Assembly (NCBI RefSeq): GCF_044466355.1
Contig: NZ_JBITMQ010000025.1
Span: forward strand, 1-64,000
Direction of reading: 5' to 3'
Source of the DNA: Actinophytocola sp044466355
GTDB taxonomy: Bacteria; Actinomycetota; Actinomycetes; Mycobacteriales; Pseudonocardiaceae
Length of the DNA: 64,000 nucleotides
Shown: positions 34,755-43,164 of the stretch, in pieces
Layout: each line of letters starts with the position of its first letter
How positions within the stretch are numbered: position 1 is the stretch's first letter
The notes under the pieces: generated by a model
Told to the model about the DNA's origin: nothing
Database searches by the model: none
Seen by the model: the letters and a program-made list of their open reading frames with translations, nothing else
Position numbers and translations under genes: made by a program

Positions 34755-37700
34755 ATGACCGCACACTCGCACTTCTCTCACCGAAAGCCGATACGGCCGG
34801 GGACAGGCCGCCCCGCGTGGTGGGCGCTGGCCGCGGTGCTCCGGTTCGTGCGCGGTCTGCTCGCCCTCGTCGTCCTGCTCGCGCTCGTGGCGGGCCTGCC
34901 CTGGGCCCTCGTGCACTTTGTGGGGTGGCCCCTGCCTGACGACGTGCCGACCTGGGACGAGATCCAGGCGACGCTGCTCAACCCGATGAGCGCGCAGTTC
35001 CTGCTCAACACCCTGGCGGTGCTGTGCTGGATCGTCTGGTTCTTCTTCGCACTCGACGTCCTGCGCTGCACAGTCGATGCGGCGCGCGGGATCACCTGGC
35101 CGCAGGTCCGCCCGCCTGGCCCGCTGCACGGCCTCGCCGCGGCCCTGATCGGCACCATCGTGCTGACCCTGCTCGGCAACCGGACCCCGTACACGGCTCC
35201 CACCCCGACCACCGCAGCCTTGGCCGCCGATCTCACGCCGGTCGCCGTCGTCGCACCGCTGACCCCAGGCCCGGCCACGCAGGCCGCGGCTCCGCAGGCG
35301 GCCGTCGTCCCGGCCGCCACGTTGGCGGTCGATCGGGCAGCGCCGGCCCCGCCGGGCATGGTCCAGGTCACCGAGGAGGTCCGGCTCCCCGAGGACGGGA
35401 TCTACGACAGCCTGTGGCGGGTCGCCGAACGCATCTACGGTCCCGGCGGCGGAACCCGGTGGCCCGAGTTGTTCCAGCTCAACCGCGGCGTGGAGCAGCC
35501 CGACGGCCGCGCGCTGACCCAACCCAACCTCGTGCGCCCCGGCTGGAAGATCACCGCCTACATCCCGGCCCCGCCCGAACAACATCCTCCCGGCGAGCAG
35601 CAGCCGCAGGTGCCGCCTCCGCAGCCGCCACCTCCTCCGACGAGCACTGCGCCGACCACGCCTCCGTCAACACAGCCCGCGCCGAACACGACCCCGGCGC
35701 CGGCCGACGAGGCCGGCCAGCACCACGACGACCAGGCCGAACCGGGGCTGGACCTGCTGACCGGCGTGTTCGTCAGCCTTGGCCTGGCCGGAGCGATCAC
35801 GACGGCCATGGTCTCGGTCCGGATGTGGCGCCGACGCCGCTACCGCATCGGCAGCGGCGACCGTGCCGACCTGCAGCGGCCGATCGCGCCCGTGGTCCGC
35901 GCCCTGCGGGCCGCCTACGACCAGGACGACGGCAACCGCAGGCCCGTGGACGACGTGGAGTTCGTCGACCTCGCGCCGGCTCCACCGCGGATCCACATCA
36001 CCGCCGCCGGGGCGCTGGAGCCCGACGACGAACCAGTCCCGGTGACGACGAGGGTCGGCGTGCGGGGTGGTCGCGAACTCGCCCTGAACCTGGCGAGCAC
36101 CCGCGGCCTCGGTCTCGCCGGCCCCGGCGCCACCGCCGCTGCCCGCGCACTGCTGCTGCACCTGCTCACCGAACAGCAGCCCGGCGACGGCATCCGCGTG
36201 CTCGTCCCCGCCGACGACCTGCACCTCGTCTTCGACGGCGCCGACGTCGAGAACCTGCCGTCCACCATCCACGTCGTCGCCACGCTCGACGCCGCCCTCG
36301 ACGAGATGGAAGCGGCCCTGCTCACCCGGACCCGCCACGCCATCGAGGAGACCGAAACCCGACTCACTCCGGCCTCGCTCGTGCTGCTCGCCAGCCCCAT
36401 GCCCCACGCGGAACGCCGCCTGCAAGCCGTGCTCGACAACGGCTCGACCCTCGGCCTGGCCGGCGTGCTCCTCGGCCAGTGGCGCCCCGGCGCGACCGTG
36501 CGCGTCCGCCACGACGGCACCGTCAGCGCGACCAGCCCTGGCCTCGGCGACGCCCTCGCCGACACACGCCTGTTCAGCCTGCCCTCCACCGACGCCACCG
36601 AACTGCTTGCCGTGCTCCGCGATGCTGAAGGCCCCGCCGACCTGGCCACACCCGACCACGCAACCAGCGGCTTCACCGGCGGCGAACTCGCACCGCCCGC
36701 AGACGATCACGACGTTGCACCCACGCCGCCCGTCCCCGCACAGCGCTCGGTCGACGAGATGACCCAGCTCGAATCCACCCGCCCGCCGGAACAGGAAGAC
36801 AACCAGCAGACCCCACCGGCCCCGAGCCTCCAGTTGCTGGACGTCCAGCCCATCCCCGTGGACGTCCCGCCGAAGGCCCCGGCCGCGCACACCCCGGACG
36901 ACACCGACGAGCGCCGCACGGCCGCCGAGGACGTCAAGCCAGCCGCCGAGCAGGCACCGGCTGCCGAGGAAACCCGGAAACCGGACAACGGTGACGTGGC
37001 AGCACCGCAACCCCCGCTGGTTGTGCGTGTGCTGGGACGCCTGCACCTGGCCCTGCGCGGCGACGAGGGAGAGAAGGAGCTCAGCGGCGCGCTGACACCG
37101 AAGCAACGGGAACTGCTCGTCTACCTCGCGCTGCACCCCCACGGCGTCCGCCGCGAAGTCCTCAACGAAGCCGTCTGGCCCGACAGCCGGCCACCGCGGC
37201 CGTACAACTCGTTCCACAACACCCTGTCGATGTTGCGCCGCGCGCTCACCGACGCCACCGACGGCAGGATCAACAACCTCATCCTCAACGACGACGGCCG
37301 CTACCAGCTCAACAACGAACTCGCCGTCGTCGACTACTGGCAACTCCAGCACGCCCTGCAGGCGCCCCGCCCAACCGACGCCGCGGCGCAGGCCCAGCTG
37401 CACGACGCCGTCGAGCTCTACCAGGGCGACCTCGCCGAGGACCTGCTCGTGCCCTGGATCGAACCGTTCCGCGAGGCCACCCGACGCGACGTCCTGGACG
37501 CGCTCGGCGCCCTGATCCGCGCGCACGGCGACAGCGACCCAGAAACCATGCTCACGCTGCTGGAACGCACCCGGAAGCTCGACCGCTACAACGAGGGCGT
37601 CTACCGCGACATCATCCGCACCCAGGCCCGCCTCGACCAGTACGCCGCCATCCCACGCACCCTCGCGCTGCTGACCACCACACTCGACGAGATCGGCCAA

Positions 37701-37796
37701 AACCCCAGCGCCGACACGCTGAACCTCGCCGACTTCCTCCAACGCCGCGGCAGCACCCGGCGGCCGGTCTCCACCGACAACGCCGCAGCCAGCTGA
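34755..37796 (+). CDS. Large membrane protein with LysM-like and BTAD/SARP-type regulator domains
   Basis: 1013 residues. Three N-terminal membrane helices (around residues 28-52, 78-100 and 120-140) are followed by a LysM-like segment (IYDSLWRVAERIYGPGGGTR, with RPGWKITAYIP) at about 215-270. A Pro-rich linker and a fourth helix (TGVFVSLGLAGAITTAMVSV) at about 333-355 come next. A long cytoplasmic region ends in an OmpR/SARP-type winged helix (VVRVLGRLHLALRG, ALTPKQRELLVYLALHPHGV, NSFHNTLSMLRRAL) at about 755-840 and a BTAD helical domain. The plan implies an envelope-sensing membrane-bound transcription factor. Such proteins recur at the end of actinomycete Tad loci. The start is the only ATG close to the previous gene. 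Confidence 0.8.
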   Translation: MTAHSHFSHRKPIRPGTGRPAWWALAAVLRFVRGLLALVVLLALVAGLPWALVHFVGWPLPDDVPTWDEIQATLLNPMSAQFLLNTLAVLCWIVWFFFALDVLRCTVDAARGITWPQVRPPGPLHGLAAALIGTIVLTLLGNRTPYTAPTPTTAALAADLTPVAVVAPLTPGPATQAAAPQAAVVPAATLAVDRAAPAPPGMVQVTEEVRLPEDGIYDSLWRVAERIYGPGGGTRWPELFQLNRGVEQPDGRALTQPNLVRPGWKITAYIPAPPEQHPPGEQQPQVPPPQPPPPPTSTAPTTPPSTQPAPNTTPAPADEAGQHHDDQAEPGLDLLTGVFVSLGLAGAITTAMVSVRMWRRRRYRIGSGDRADLQRPIAPVVRALRAAYDQDDGNRRPVDDVEFVDLAPAPPRIHITAAGALEPDDEPVPVTTRVGVRGGRELALNLASTRGLGLAGPGATAAARALLLHLLTEQQPGDGIRVLVPADDLHLVFDGADVENLPSTIHVVATLDAALDEMEAALLTRTRHAIEETETRLTPASLVLLASPMPHAERRLQAVLDNGSTLGLAGVLLGQWRPGATVRVRHDGTVSATSPGLGDALADTRLFSLPSTDATELLAVLRDAEGPADLATPDHATSGFTGGELAPPADDHDVAPTPPVPAQRSVDEMTQLESTRPPEQEDNQQTPPAPSLQLLDVQPIPVDVPPKAPAAHTPDDTDERRTAAEDVKPAAEQAPAAEETRKPDNGDVAAPQPPLVVRVLGRLHLALRGDEGEKELSGALTPKQRELLVYLALHPHGVRREVLNEAVWPDSRPPRPYNSFHNTLSMLRRALTDATDGRINNLILNDDGRYQLNNELAVVDYWQLQHALQAPRPTDAAAQAQLHDAVELYQGDLAEDLLVPWIEPFREATRRDVLDALGALIRAHGDSDPETMLTLLERTRKLDRYNEGVYRDIIRTQARLDQYAAIPRTLALLTTTLDEIGQNPSADTLNLADFLQRRGSTRRPVSTDNAAAS

Positions 37797-37822
37797 ACCG
37801 CGTCCGCCAGTGCAGCGGTACC

Positions 37823-38245
37823 TCAGTCAGGCTGATCGTCGTCCTGCGGCTGATCGCCGTCGTCCGGCGCCTTCTGCAGGCGCTCGATCAGATCGATGTT
37901 CTCTTCCGCCCAGTCGATCAGAGGCCGCGCCCGAACCAGCAAATCCGCGCCCGCGGGCGTCAGCGAGTACACCACCGACCGCGGAAACGTCCGTTCCTCG
38001 ACCCGGTCCACAAGGCCGGCTGTCTCCATCCTTCGCAAGGTCCGGCCCAATGCCCGGCTCTGAATCCTGCGAACCGACCCGGTCCACGGATCGAACGTGG
38101 TCATCTCCTGGATGGCGGCATGCAGCTCGTTGTAATGCAGCGGCCCAGCATTCAACGCCACCAGAATGTGCGTGATCCATTCCCCGTTCAGCACGTGACG
38201 GAGATCCCGCGACCGCGCTAGATACCTAGCGTCCCCCGTTACCAT
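37823..38245 (-). CDS. HxlR-family winged-helix regulator
   Basis: About 140 residues. The ATG at 38245 has a G-rich site a few bases upstream; GTG 38251 is the alternative. GEWITHILVALNAGPLHYNE, RALGRTLRRMETAGLVDRV and SVVYSLTPAGADLLVRA are the classic helix-turn-helix-wing of HxlR/MarR-like regulators. The conserved Cys near the N-terminus of redox-sensing HxlR proteins is missing. It is convergent with the LysM-BTAD gene. TGACC/GGTCA palindromes in the spacer behind its start are candidate targets. Confidence 0.82.
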   Translation of the reverse strand: MVTGDARYLARSRDLRHVLNGEWITHILVALNAGPLHYNELHAAIQEMTTFDPWTGSVRRIQSRALGRTLRRMETAGLVDRVEERTFPRSVVYSLTPAGADLLVRARPLIDWAEENIDLIERLQKAPDDGDQPQDDDQPD

Positions 38246-39079
38246 GTACACCCCCCAAACTCGTTCGTGATGGCTCGCCTACACCCCGCCCCCGCGGCAC
38301 AGACGAGCCCTGAGATTCAAAGATTAGAATCGCCTCCTTTCCAGTTACAGGCGTATAATTTCGCCCGGTACCAGCGGCCTCGATGATCAGTGTCAAGGTT
38401 GTCAACGTTACGTCAAACGGGGTACCCCGTGCAGCGTATTTCTACTTAGGACGAACCGGCGTCACCACATCGAGTGACCAACTAGTAGGTCAACAGCACG
38501 GTCAGTGACCACCTTGTAGTGTCCTGGTCACCTACCAGACGACGGTCCGATCCAACTACCTGTTAGAGCGGTAGCCCTCCGACGCCGCGAACTGCCTGGT
38601 CACGCAGCCTGCAGGGGCTACCGATGCTCCGCCCGACTCGGTGGCCGGCAGGCACATGAACAGTCGATTTGGGTGGGTGGTCGCCTGCCGTTCCTCATGA
38701 TCCGGTGGTCACCCCGAGTGCTCCGGTCACCATCCTTCCGTACCCCACTTTCCACCGGCTGATGGTTACGCATTGGCCTCACCTCTCGCTGCTCGGTCGT
38801 CACGGCTGCAAGCCCCCTGCTGCACACTTGCCGCTGATCAACTTCGGTCGAATCCGATACTTTGTTTCAATTCGCATTCAATCACCATTCGCACTTGACG
38901 ATCACAATTGCGAGCACATGTCAATACTCAAACTCTACTTGAGTTCTCTTGGCTTGAATCGCGTGAGTGGATAGCTCGAATAACAACGCTCGCGATTCGC
39001 CATTTCTTGGCATTTCGCCATCCATAAAGCACAAAGCAAGAGATGAGCTGTCCGCTCCGCTGGGGCCTCTGCCGCGCCG
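38246..39079. other. Non-coding spacer upstream of the HxlR gene
   Basis: About 830 bases with lower GC than the surroundings and no supportable gene. It contains TATAAT at 38354-38359 on the plus strand without a convincing -35, and the TGACC palindrome cluster at 38461-38531. The tail runs into a 30-bp tandem repeat and the assembly gap. Confidence 0.5.
38461..38531. promoter_or_regulatory. TGACC/GGTCA palindrome cluster
   Basis: Three inverted repeats lie in 71 bases: GTCAC (38461-38465) with GTGAC (38474-38478); TGACC-AACTAGTA-GGTCA (38475-38492), an almost perfect 18-bp palindrome around ACTAGT; and GTGACCA (38505-38511) with TGGTCAC (38525-38531), perfect 7-bp arms. They are probable regulator binding sites, possibly for the HxlR protein encoded just downstream on the minus strand. 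Confidence 0.5.
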
Positions 39080-39176
39080 NNNNNNNNNNNNNNNNNNNNN
39101 NNNNNNNNNNNNNNNNNNNNNNNNNNNNNNNNNNNNNNNNNNNNNNNNNNNNNNNNNNNNNNNNNNNNNNNNNNNN
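39080..39176. other. Assembly gap of 97 N
   Basis: Ninety-seven N bases lie within a 30-bp tandem repeat whose unit flanks both sides, so the true number of repeat units is unknown. Confidence 0.99.
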
Positions 39177-39300
39177 CCGGTCGCGTCCGCTGGGGCCTCT
39201 GCCGCGCCGGTCGCGTCCGCTGGGGCCTCTGCCGCGCCGGTCGCGTCCGCTGGGGCCTCTGCCGCGCCGGTCGCGTCCGCTGGGGCCTCTGCCGCGCCGG
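39177..39300. repeat. 30-bp tandem repeat next to the assembly gap
   Basis: Four near-identical 30-bp units, beginning CCGGTCGCGTCCGCTGGGG and ending CCTCTGCCGCG, run head to tail after the gap. A partial unit (CCGCTGGGGCCTCTGCCGCG) lies just before it. The unit is a multiple of three and could encode a 10-residue repeat (ATGAAEAPAD on the minus strand), but no ribosome-binding site or credible gene supports translation. Units are contiguous without spacers, so it is not CRISPR. Confidence 0.9.
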
Positions 39301-39965
39301 TCGCTCGCTTCGCTCGCCTCCCTATGCAGCCGCGCGTTGCCGGCACGAATACCGCCTGACCTGCACTCTCACAAGATCATGTAACGGCAAGGTCACAGCG
39401 AGGGCATTCCCTCTTGCAGAGTGTCCTACTTGGGTGTCTAATAGACACGTCAGCAGGACAGCTACCGAGGGGGCGACGAGGACCAGGGCACGGCGTCCCT
39501 GCGAGTCGATCACCACGGCAACTTTCCTAATGACAACAACCTTAAGTCCCGTATAGCGCGGGCAGCGGCTTGGGCCGTGCGGTCAGCAGCGAATCCGTGC
39601 AGAGCGGAATGGTGAACGACGCGTAGCCAAACGCTCATTTCCGAGAGGGAATGTGTAGTAACTGCGCTTGCAGCACCATTTGTATAGCTCTTGCTATAGA
39701 GCGGAGTAGCGCGCATAAATGGCATGCCTGCCACAGGTGTGTCCCCAAGATAAGTCAATGGTGGTCTAGCACCGAAAAACGTCGCAATGTGTAGGCGTTC
39801 GGGGTTGTTTTAGGCGGTTGCCGACATTGGGTTCCTCTGGCTTGAGAGCGTCGCTCTCGCCTGCCCATAGCACGCTAAACCCTTACGGGCATGGTTCCTT
39901 GCGTTGCGCGCTAGACATAACGGCTTATCTCAACAGTTTTAGAGATTCAGGGAATGTGCCATCGG
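39301..39965. other. Non-coding, lower-GC spacer before the phage-like module
   Basis: About 665 bases without a supportable gene. It contains a small perfect hairpin, TATAGC (39683-39688) and GCTATA (39693-39698) with loop TCTT. It may be an attachment, origin or promoter region for the module at 40132; nothing further is recognisable. Confidence 0.4.
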
Positions 39966-40060
39966 AACGCGCAACCCTCACCACGCGAGTAGTGCCGTAT
40001 TGCACGGATACAGGATGTGTCCCCTTTGCGGAGATCTCGCAATGGTGAGGGTTGCGCGTT
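39966..40060. repeat. 18-bp perfect inverted repeat with 59-base spacer
   Basis: AACGCGCAACCCTCACCA (39966-39983) is exactly complementary to TGGTGAGGGTTGCGCGTT (40043-40060). Partial pairing continues outside both arms. It lies 71 bases upstream of the first gene of the phage-like module. Possible roles are an operator, a structured leader or small RNA, or part of an origin or transfer site. Confidence 0.7.
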
Positions 40061-40131
40061 TCGGTGCCAGTTCACAACTGGCCTGAATCGCTGCCAGTCA
40101 ACCACTTTCGTACACGAAACGGAGTACCGCC

Positions 40132-40527
40132 ATGACTATGTCTCTGATCGATTGGTCCGCCCGGATTAGCGCCATGGCGGACGCTCTGTCCGTTCCCGAC
40201 GGTGGCTTTTCCGTCAAGCCTGACGACGGTTCCGACGTCCGTACCGGCTATGCGGTTGCCGTACACCCGGAACACGAACGCGTTTTCGACGGTCCCGTGA
40301 CCAGTAACGACCTGCATGAGTACATCGGGCAAGCGAAAGACGCTCTTTCGCTGCCCGGTCGCGTTCTCGGCGGATGGCGCGACCCTGCGACCGGTCGCGT
40401 CTACCTGGACGTTTCCGTCGTGACCGCAGATCTGTCCGAGGCAATGACGCTCGCGCGGGAAACCGCACAGCTCGCCATTTTCGATTTTTCCGCCATGGAA
40501 TCCATTCCGGTCACGGTCGCGGCGTGA
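40132..40527 (+). CDS. Hypothetical protein, first gene of phage-like module
   Basis: 131 residues, ATG 40132 behind CGGAG. The fold looks alpha/beta, with SVPDGGFSVKPDDGSDVRTG, VLGGWRDPATGRVYLDVSVV and ETAQLAIFDFSAMESIPV, which resemble small proteins of actinobacteriophages and plasmids that bind or modify unknown partners. No catalytic motif is seen. It starts a one-directional series of small genes with short spacers. Confidence 0.65.
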   Translation: MTMSLIDWSARISAMADALSVPDGGFSVKPDDGSDVRTGYAVAVHPEHERVFDGPVTSNDLHEYIGQAKDALSLPGRVLGGWRDPATGRVYLDVSVVTADLSEAMTLARETAQLAIFDFSAMESIPVTVAA

Positions 40528-40542
40528 ATCAAGGGGCAAACC

Positions 40543-40830
40543 ATGAGTGCAGTTATCGTCATGATCAGCGACGGGCAAACGCGGCGTATCGCGTCCGAGT
40601 GGCACGGCGGTATGTCGTCCGCTCTGTATTCCCTCGCGTCATCGGGCGCGATTGACGTTGACCGCGTGCGGGATGAGATCTCCCGTGAACTGTGGCAATT
40701 GGACGTCGGAGAAGCGCGACGCGAATTGCTCGCCCTGGACAAATACGTACGAACGGTCGGAGCGCGTCCCGCGCAATCGGGATGGTCCCGCTTGTGGGAC
40801 GACTCGCCGGTGACCGTGAATCACACCTAA
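40543..40830 (+). CDS. Small hypothetical protein of phage-like module
   Basis: 95 residues, ATG 40543 behind AAGGGG, 15 bases after the previous stop. Helical: YSLASSGAIDVDRVRDEISR and VGEARRELLALDKYVRTVG. No family is recognised. Probably co-transcribed with its neighbours. Confidence 0.6.
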   Translation: MSAVIVMISDGQTRRIASEWHGGMSSALYSLASSGAIDVDRVRDEISRELWQLDVGEARRELLALDKYVRTVGARPAQSGWSRLWDDSPVTVNHT

Positions 40831-40846
40831 AAGGGACTGAATTGTC

Positions 40847-41662
40847 ATGCCTGCCCCCAGCGATCATCCATGGTTCCGGGCACACCCCGTGAGCCACGAA
40901 AACATCGTGTGGCACTGGGAACAGGCCACACCCGACGAAATCGCGCAAGGAATGCGCTGGTATGCCGACGCGCACCACGTGGCAACCGCCATCACGAACG
41001 GTGACGCGCATCTGGGCGCCGGAATGCTTGCGATCTACTCGCCCCAGCAAGGATGGATCGGCAATGTCCTTAATGCCGCTCGCGTACTGCGCGAGGGTAA
41101 GGGAATCGGTGGGCCCGGTTCCGGGATGTTCGCCACAACCGGGCAGAAACGCGCGGCTGACCGGTTGCTCGCCGGTGAGCGGTATGAGGACATCCTGAAC
41201 GGTCCCAAGATCCGCGACTTTGCCCACCTGATCGAGTTCGGCGGAGATCAGGACCCGGATGACCCGCGCGTGGTGATCGACCGGCACGCGCTGTCGGTGG
41301 CGCACGGTCGCGCGCTCACGTCCGAGGAGTACGACTCCGCGCCGGTGAACGGGTTCCGTCGCAAGGACGGAACGGTTTCCCGTCGGCAGTACGACCACGT
41401 GGTGAGCCTGTACCGCCGTGCCGCGGAGCTGATCTCCGCACGCACGGGACAACGGGTCTCGGCACACCAGGTGCAGGCCGTGACCTGGCTCGCCCGTCAA
41501 CGGCTCAACCAGGAAGCCGAACAACGGCGCGGCCCCAACCGGCTGGACCGGGGACGCAACCGGGCCCGCGCGAATTCCGAACGCGCGTGGAACGACTTCC
41601 GAACCGTCTACCTGCCCCATCTGGCCAATTGCCCCGGCACGGGCTACCAGTCCGCCGCCTAA
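40847..41662 (+). CDS. Phage-type protein resembling actinobacteriophage DUF7178-like family
   Basis: 271 residues, behind AAAGGGAC. The middle part AIYSPQQGWIGNVLNAARVL, then GGPGSGMFATTGQKRAADRL, LNGPKIRDFAHLIE and VVIDRHALSVAHG matches the pattern of a protein group common in mycobacteriophages and actinobacterial plasmids (conserved S-P-Q, G-P-K and I-D-R-H-A). The Asp-Arg-His triplet may be catalytic, but the reaction is unknown to me. The C-terminal part is basic (GPNRLDRGRNRARANSERAW). The family assignment is from memory of the pattern. Confidence 0.55.
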   Translation: MPAPSDHPWFRAHPVSHENIVWHWEQATPDEIAQGMRWYADAHHVATAITNGDAHLGAGMLAIYSPQQGWIGNVLNAARVLREGKGIGGPGSGMFATTGQKRAADRLLAGERYEDILNGPKIRDFAHLIEFGGDQDPDDPRVVIDRHALSVAHGRALTSEEYDSAPVNGFRRKDGTVSRRQYDHVVSLYRRAAELISARTGQRVSAHQVQAVTWLARQRLNQEAEQRRGPNRLDRGRNRARANSERAWNDFRTVYLPHLANCPGTGYQSAA

Positions 41663-41685
41663 CGCATCCCGAGGGAGGTCTCGCA

Positions 41686-41985
41686 ATGACTGACACGCAA
41701 CGCGATTCGATTCGGATGACTGTTATTCGGATCGGTGATCTTATCTTCCTGGACAGTTTCTCCGGACTCGTGCCGGCCAAGGTGACGGGGTACGCCACGC
41801 GCGGCGAAATCGCCGTGTTGGTCACCGCTACACGCGGCGCCTATCGCCGTGGCGAACACACCACGTTCACCCCAAGCGGTTGTGTCCCGCGCGGACACGT
41901 GCGCGTGCGTTGTGGACAGTTCCGCATTTTCGGCGCGTGGACCTTTGACGGACTGTCCGAGGAATTCCAACCGCGCTGGGCCTGA
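41686..41985 (+). CDS. Small hypothetical protein of phage-like module
   Basis: 99 residues from ATG 41686, behind GGGAGG. Beta-rich composition: MTVIRIGDLIFLDSFSG, VPAKVTGYATRGEIAVLVTA and VRVRCGQFRIFGAWTFDG. It resembles a small SH3-like barrel, but no family is recognised. Confidence 0.6.
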   Translation: MTDTQRDSIRMTVIRIGDLIFLDSFSGLVPAKVTGYATRGEIAVLVTATRGAYRRGEHTTFTPSGCVPRGHVRVRCGQFRIFGAWTFDGLSEEFQPRWA

Positions 41986-42034
41986 ACCCGCGCACGCGAC
42001 CTACCCAGGACCGGACAACGCCAAGGGAGACCAC

Positions 42035-42343
42035 ATGTCCACCGACACGGACAACGTCGTTGAGCTCCACTTTCAGTACGCCCAAAACGGCTACGTCATG
42101 ACTGACGACACCTACGGCGAACAGGACGCCGATAGCGCGGTCGCGTTCACCCGTGACGGATGCGCGTTCGTCGCCTGCGAACGCGCACCGCGCGGACGTT
42201 GGCGCATCGATTCTACCGACGGGGCGCCCACTCCGGTGCCGCTGTCCGCCTACCGCTACCGATTCTCAACCCTGGCGGACGCTGCGGACTACGTCGCCAA
42301 GAAATGCGGCGCAACCGTCCACCGCGTCGATTCCTGGATCTAA
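42035..42343 (+). CDS. Small hypothetical protein of phage-like module
   Basis: 102 residues from ATG 42035 behind AAGGGAGA. It reads VVELHFQYAQNGYVMTDD, CAFVACERAPRGRWRI and LADAADYVAKKCGATVHRVD, a compact alpha/beta sequence without a recognised family. It is followed by a strong hairpin, so it may close the first transcript of the module. Confidence 0.6.
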   Translation: MSTDTDNVVELHFQYAQNGYVMTDDTYGEQDADSAVAFTRDGCAFVACERAPRGRWRIDSTDGAPTPVPLSAYRYRFSTLADAADYVAKKCGATVHRVDSWI

Positions 42344-42392
42344 CCACAGTCCAGCTCGCCCGGACATGTCACCGATAGTCAGCCGCGTTTCT

Positions 42393-42417
42393 CGGCGCCC
42401 GTTCATGACGGGCGCCG
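42393..42417. terminator. Perfect 10-bp hairpin, probable terminator
   Basis: CGGCGCCCGT (42393-42402) pairs perfectly with ACGGGCGCCG (42408-42417) around loop TCATG. It lies 50 bases after a stop codon and upstream of the next gene. There is no T-run, as is common in high-GC actinomycetes. A second smaller hairpin (CAACGG arms, about 42445-42467) follows. Confidence 0.7.
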
Positions 42418-42533
42418 CGCAGCTCTCACCCGCGCGCAACGGTTGCAACGGTCTGATTTTCCGTTGCGGATTGTTCGACTCATCCGCGCGCACGTCATCA
42501 CCACCGTTTCCGAATCAGCAAAGGAGCTCAACC

Positions 42534-43103
42534 ATGTTCGTGTACGGCGTGTCCCTCACCGATATTCACCACGTCGTACGCGACGTGTCCAGCGCGCTCT
42601 ACGACGGAAACATCACCGTGCGCACGGGCGAGGATCGCAGCAACCGCGCCGGCCCCCGCGCCACGTTCACCCTCCGCGCCACCGACACGGGAGGCTCCGG
42701 CGCCAAGGGAAGCGCGTCCGTGTTCGGCAAGGGCACCGGCCCGAACGGCAGGCGCCGCACGATTTCGGCGTGTTGGCACGCCCACTACGACGTGTTGGCC
42801 GAGTTGTTCGCCCGATTCCCGGCCGCTCGTGTGGTCACCGCGATTGCCACCTACACCGCGCCAACCTTCCATGACCGCGCGCTGGCCACCGCGTCGCGGA
42901 ACGTCGGCAGTCAGTTGTACCCGGTGACCGCGCCGGACTGCTGCGAATGCGACCACTCCGACTACGTCGACACCTTCGACCAGGTCGCCAGCACCGGTTA
43001 CGTCGACGACTTCGACTGGATGCCGTCGGGCGACGCGATGCGCCCGAACACGGACGTCGACTACTTCCTTGATCAGCTCGACCGCGTGCTCGCCGAACAG
43101 TGA
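42534..43103 (+). CDS. Hypothetical protein of phage-like module
   Basis: 189 residues from ATG 42534 behind AAGGAG. It contains TDIHHVVRDVSSALYDGN, KGTGPNGRRRTISACWHAHY and ARFPAARVVTAIATY, then an acidic end with CCECDHSDYVDTFDQVAS, a possible metal site of clustered Cys/His/Asp. It resembles actinobacterial plasmid and phage proteins of unknown function. Confidence 0.62.
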   Translation: MFVYGVSLTDIHHVVRDVSSALYDGNITVRTGEDRSNRAGPRATFTLRATDTGGSGAKGSASVFGKGTGPNGRRRTISACWHAHYDVLAELFARFPAARVVTAIATYTAPTFHDRALATASRNVGSQLYPVTAPDCCECDHSDYVDTFDQVASTGYVDDFDWMPSGDAMRPNTDVDYFLDQLDRVLAEQ

Positions 43104-43164
43104 CCCCCTTTCCCATCACCTCCGCACATTCACGCGATTCGACCGACGAAAGCGAGCACCCACA

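Noticed and set aside
35667..37742. Long minus-strand frame opposite the LysM-BTAD gene
   Set aside because: It is Val/Gly/Ala-rich shadow sequence without domains; the plus-strand protein has clear LysM and BTAD motifs.
39177..39300. CRISPR array
   Set aside because: The 30-bp units are contiguous with no spacers, and no cas gene is near.
38921..39346. A repetitive protein across the assembly gap
   Set aside because: The frame is open only because of the repeat and unknown bases; there is no ribosome-binding site and the ends have no protein-like composition.
39510..39758. Small minus-strand gene in the 39.3-40.1 kb spacer
   Set aside because: TTG start without ribosome-binding site and no recognisable sequence.
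39360..40130. A tRNA or other structural RNA in the low-GC spacer
   Set aside because: No T-loop or cloverleaf pattern was found; only short hairpins.
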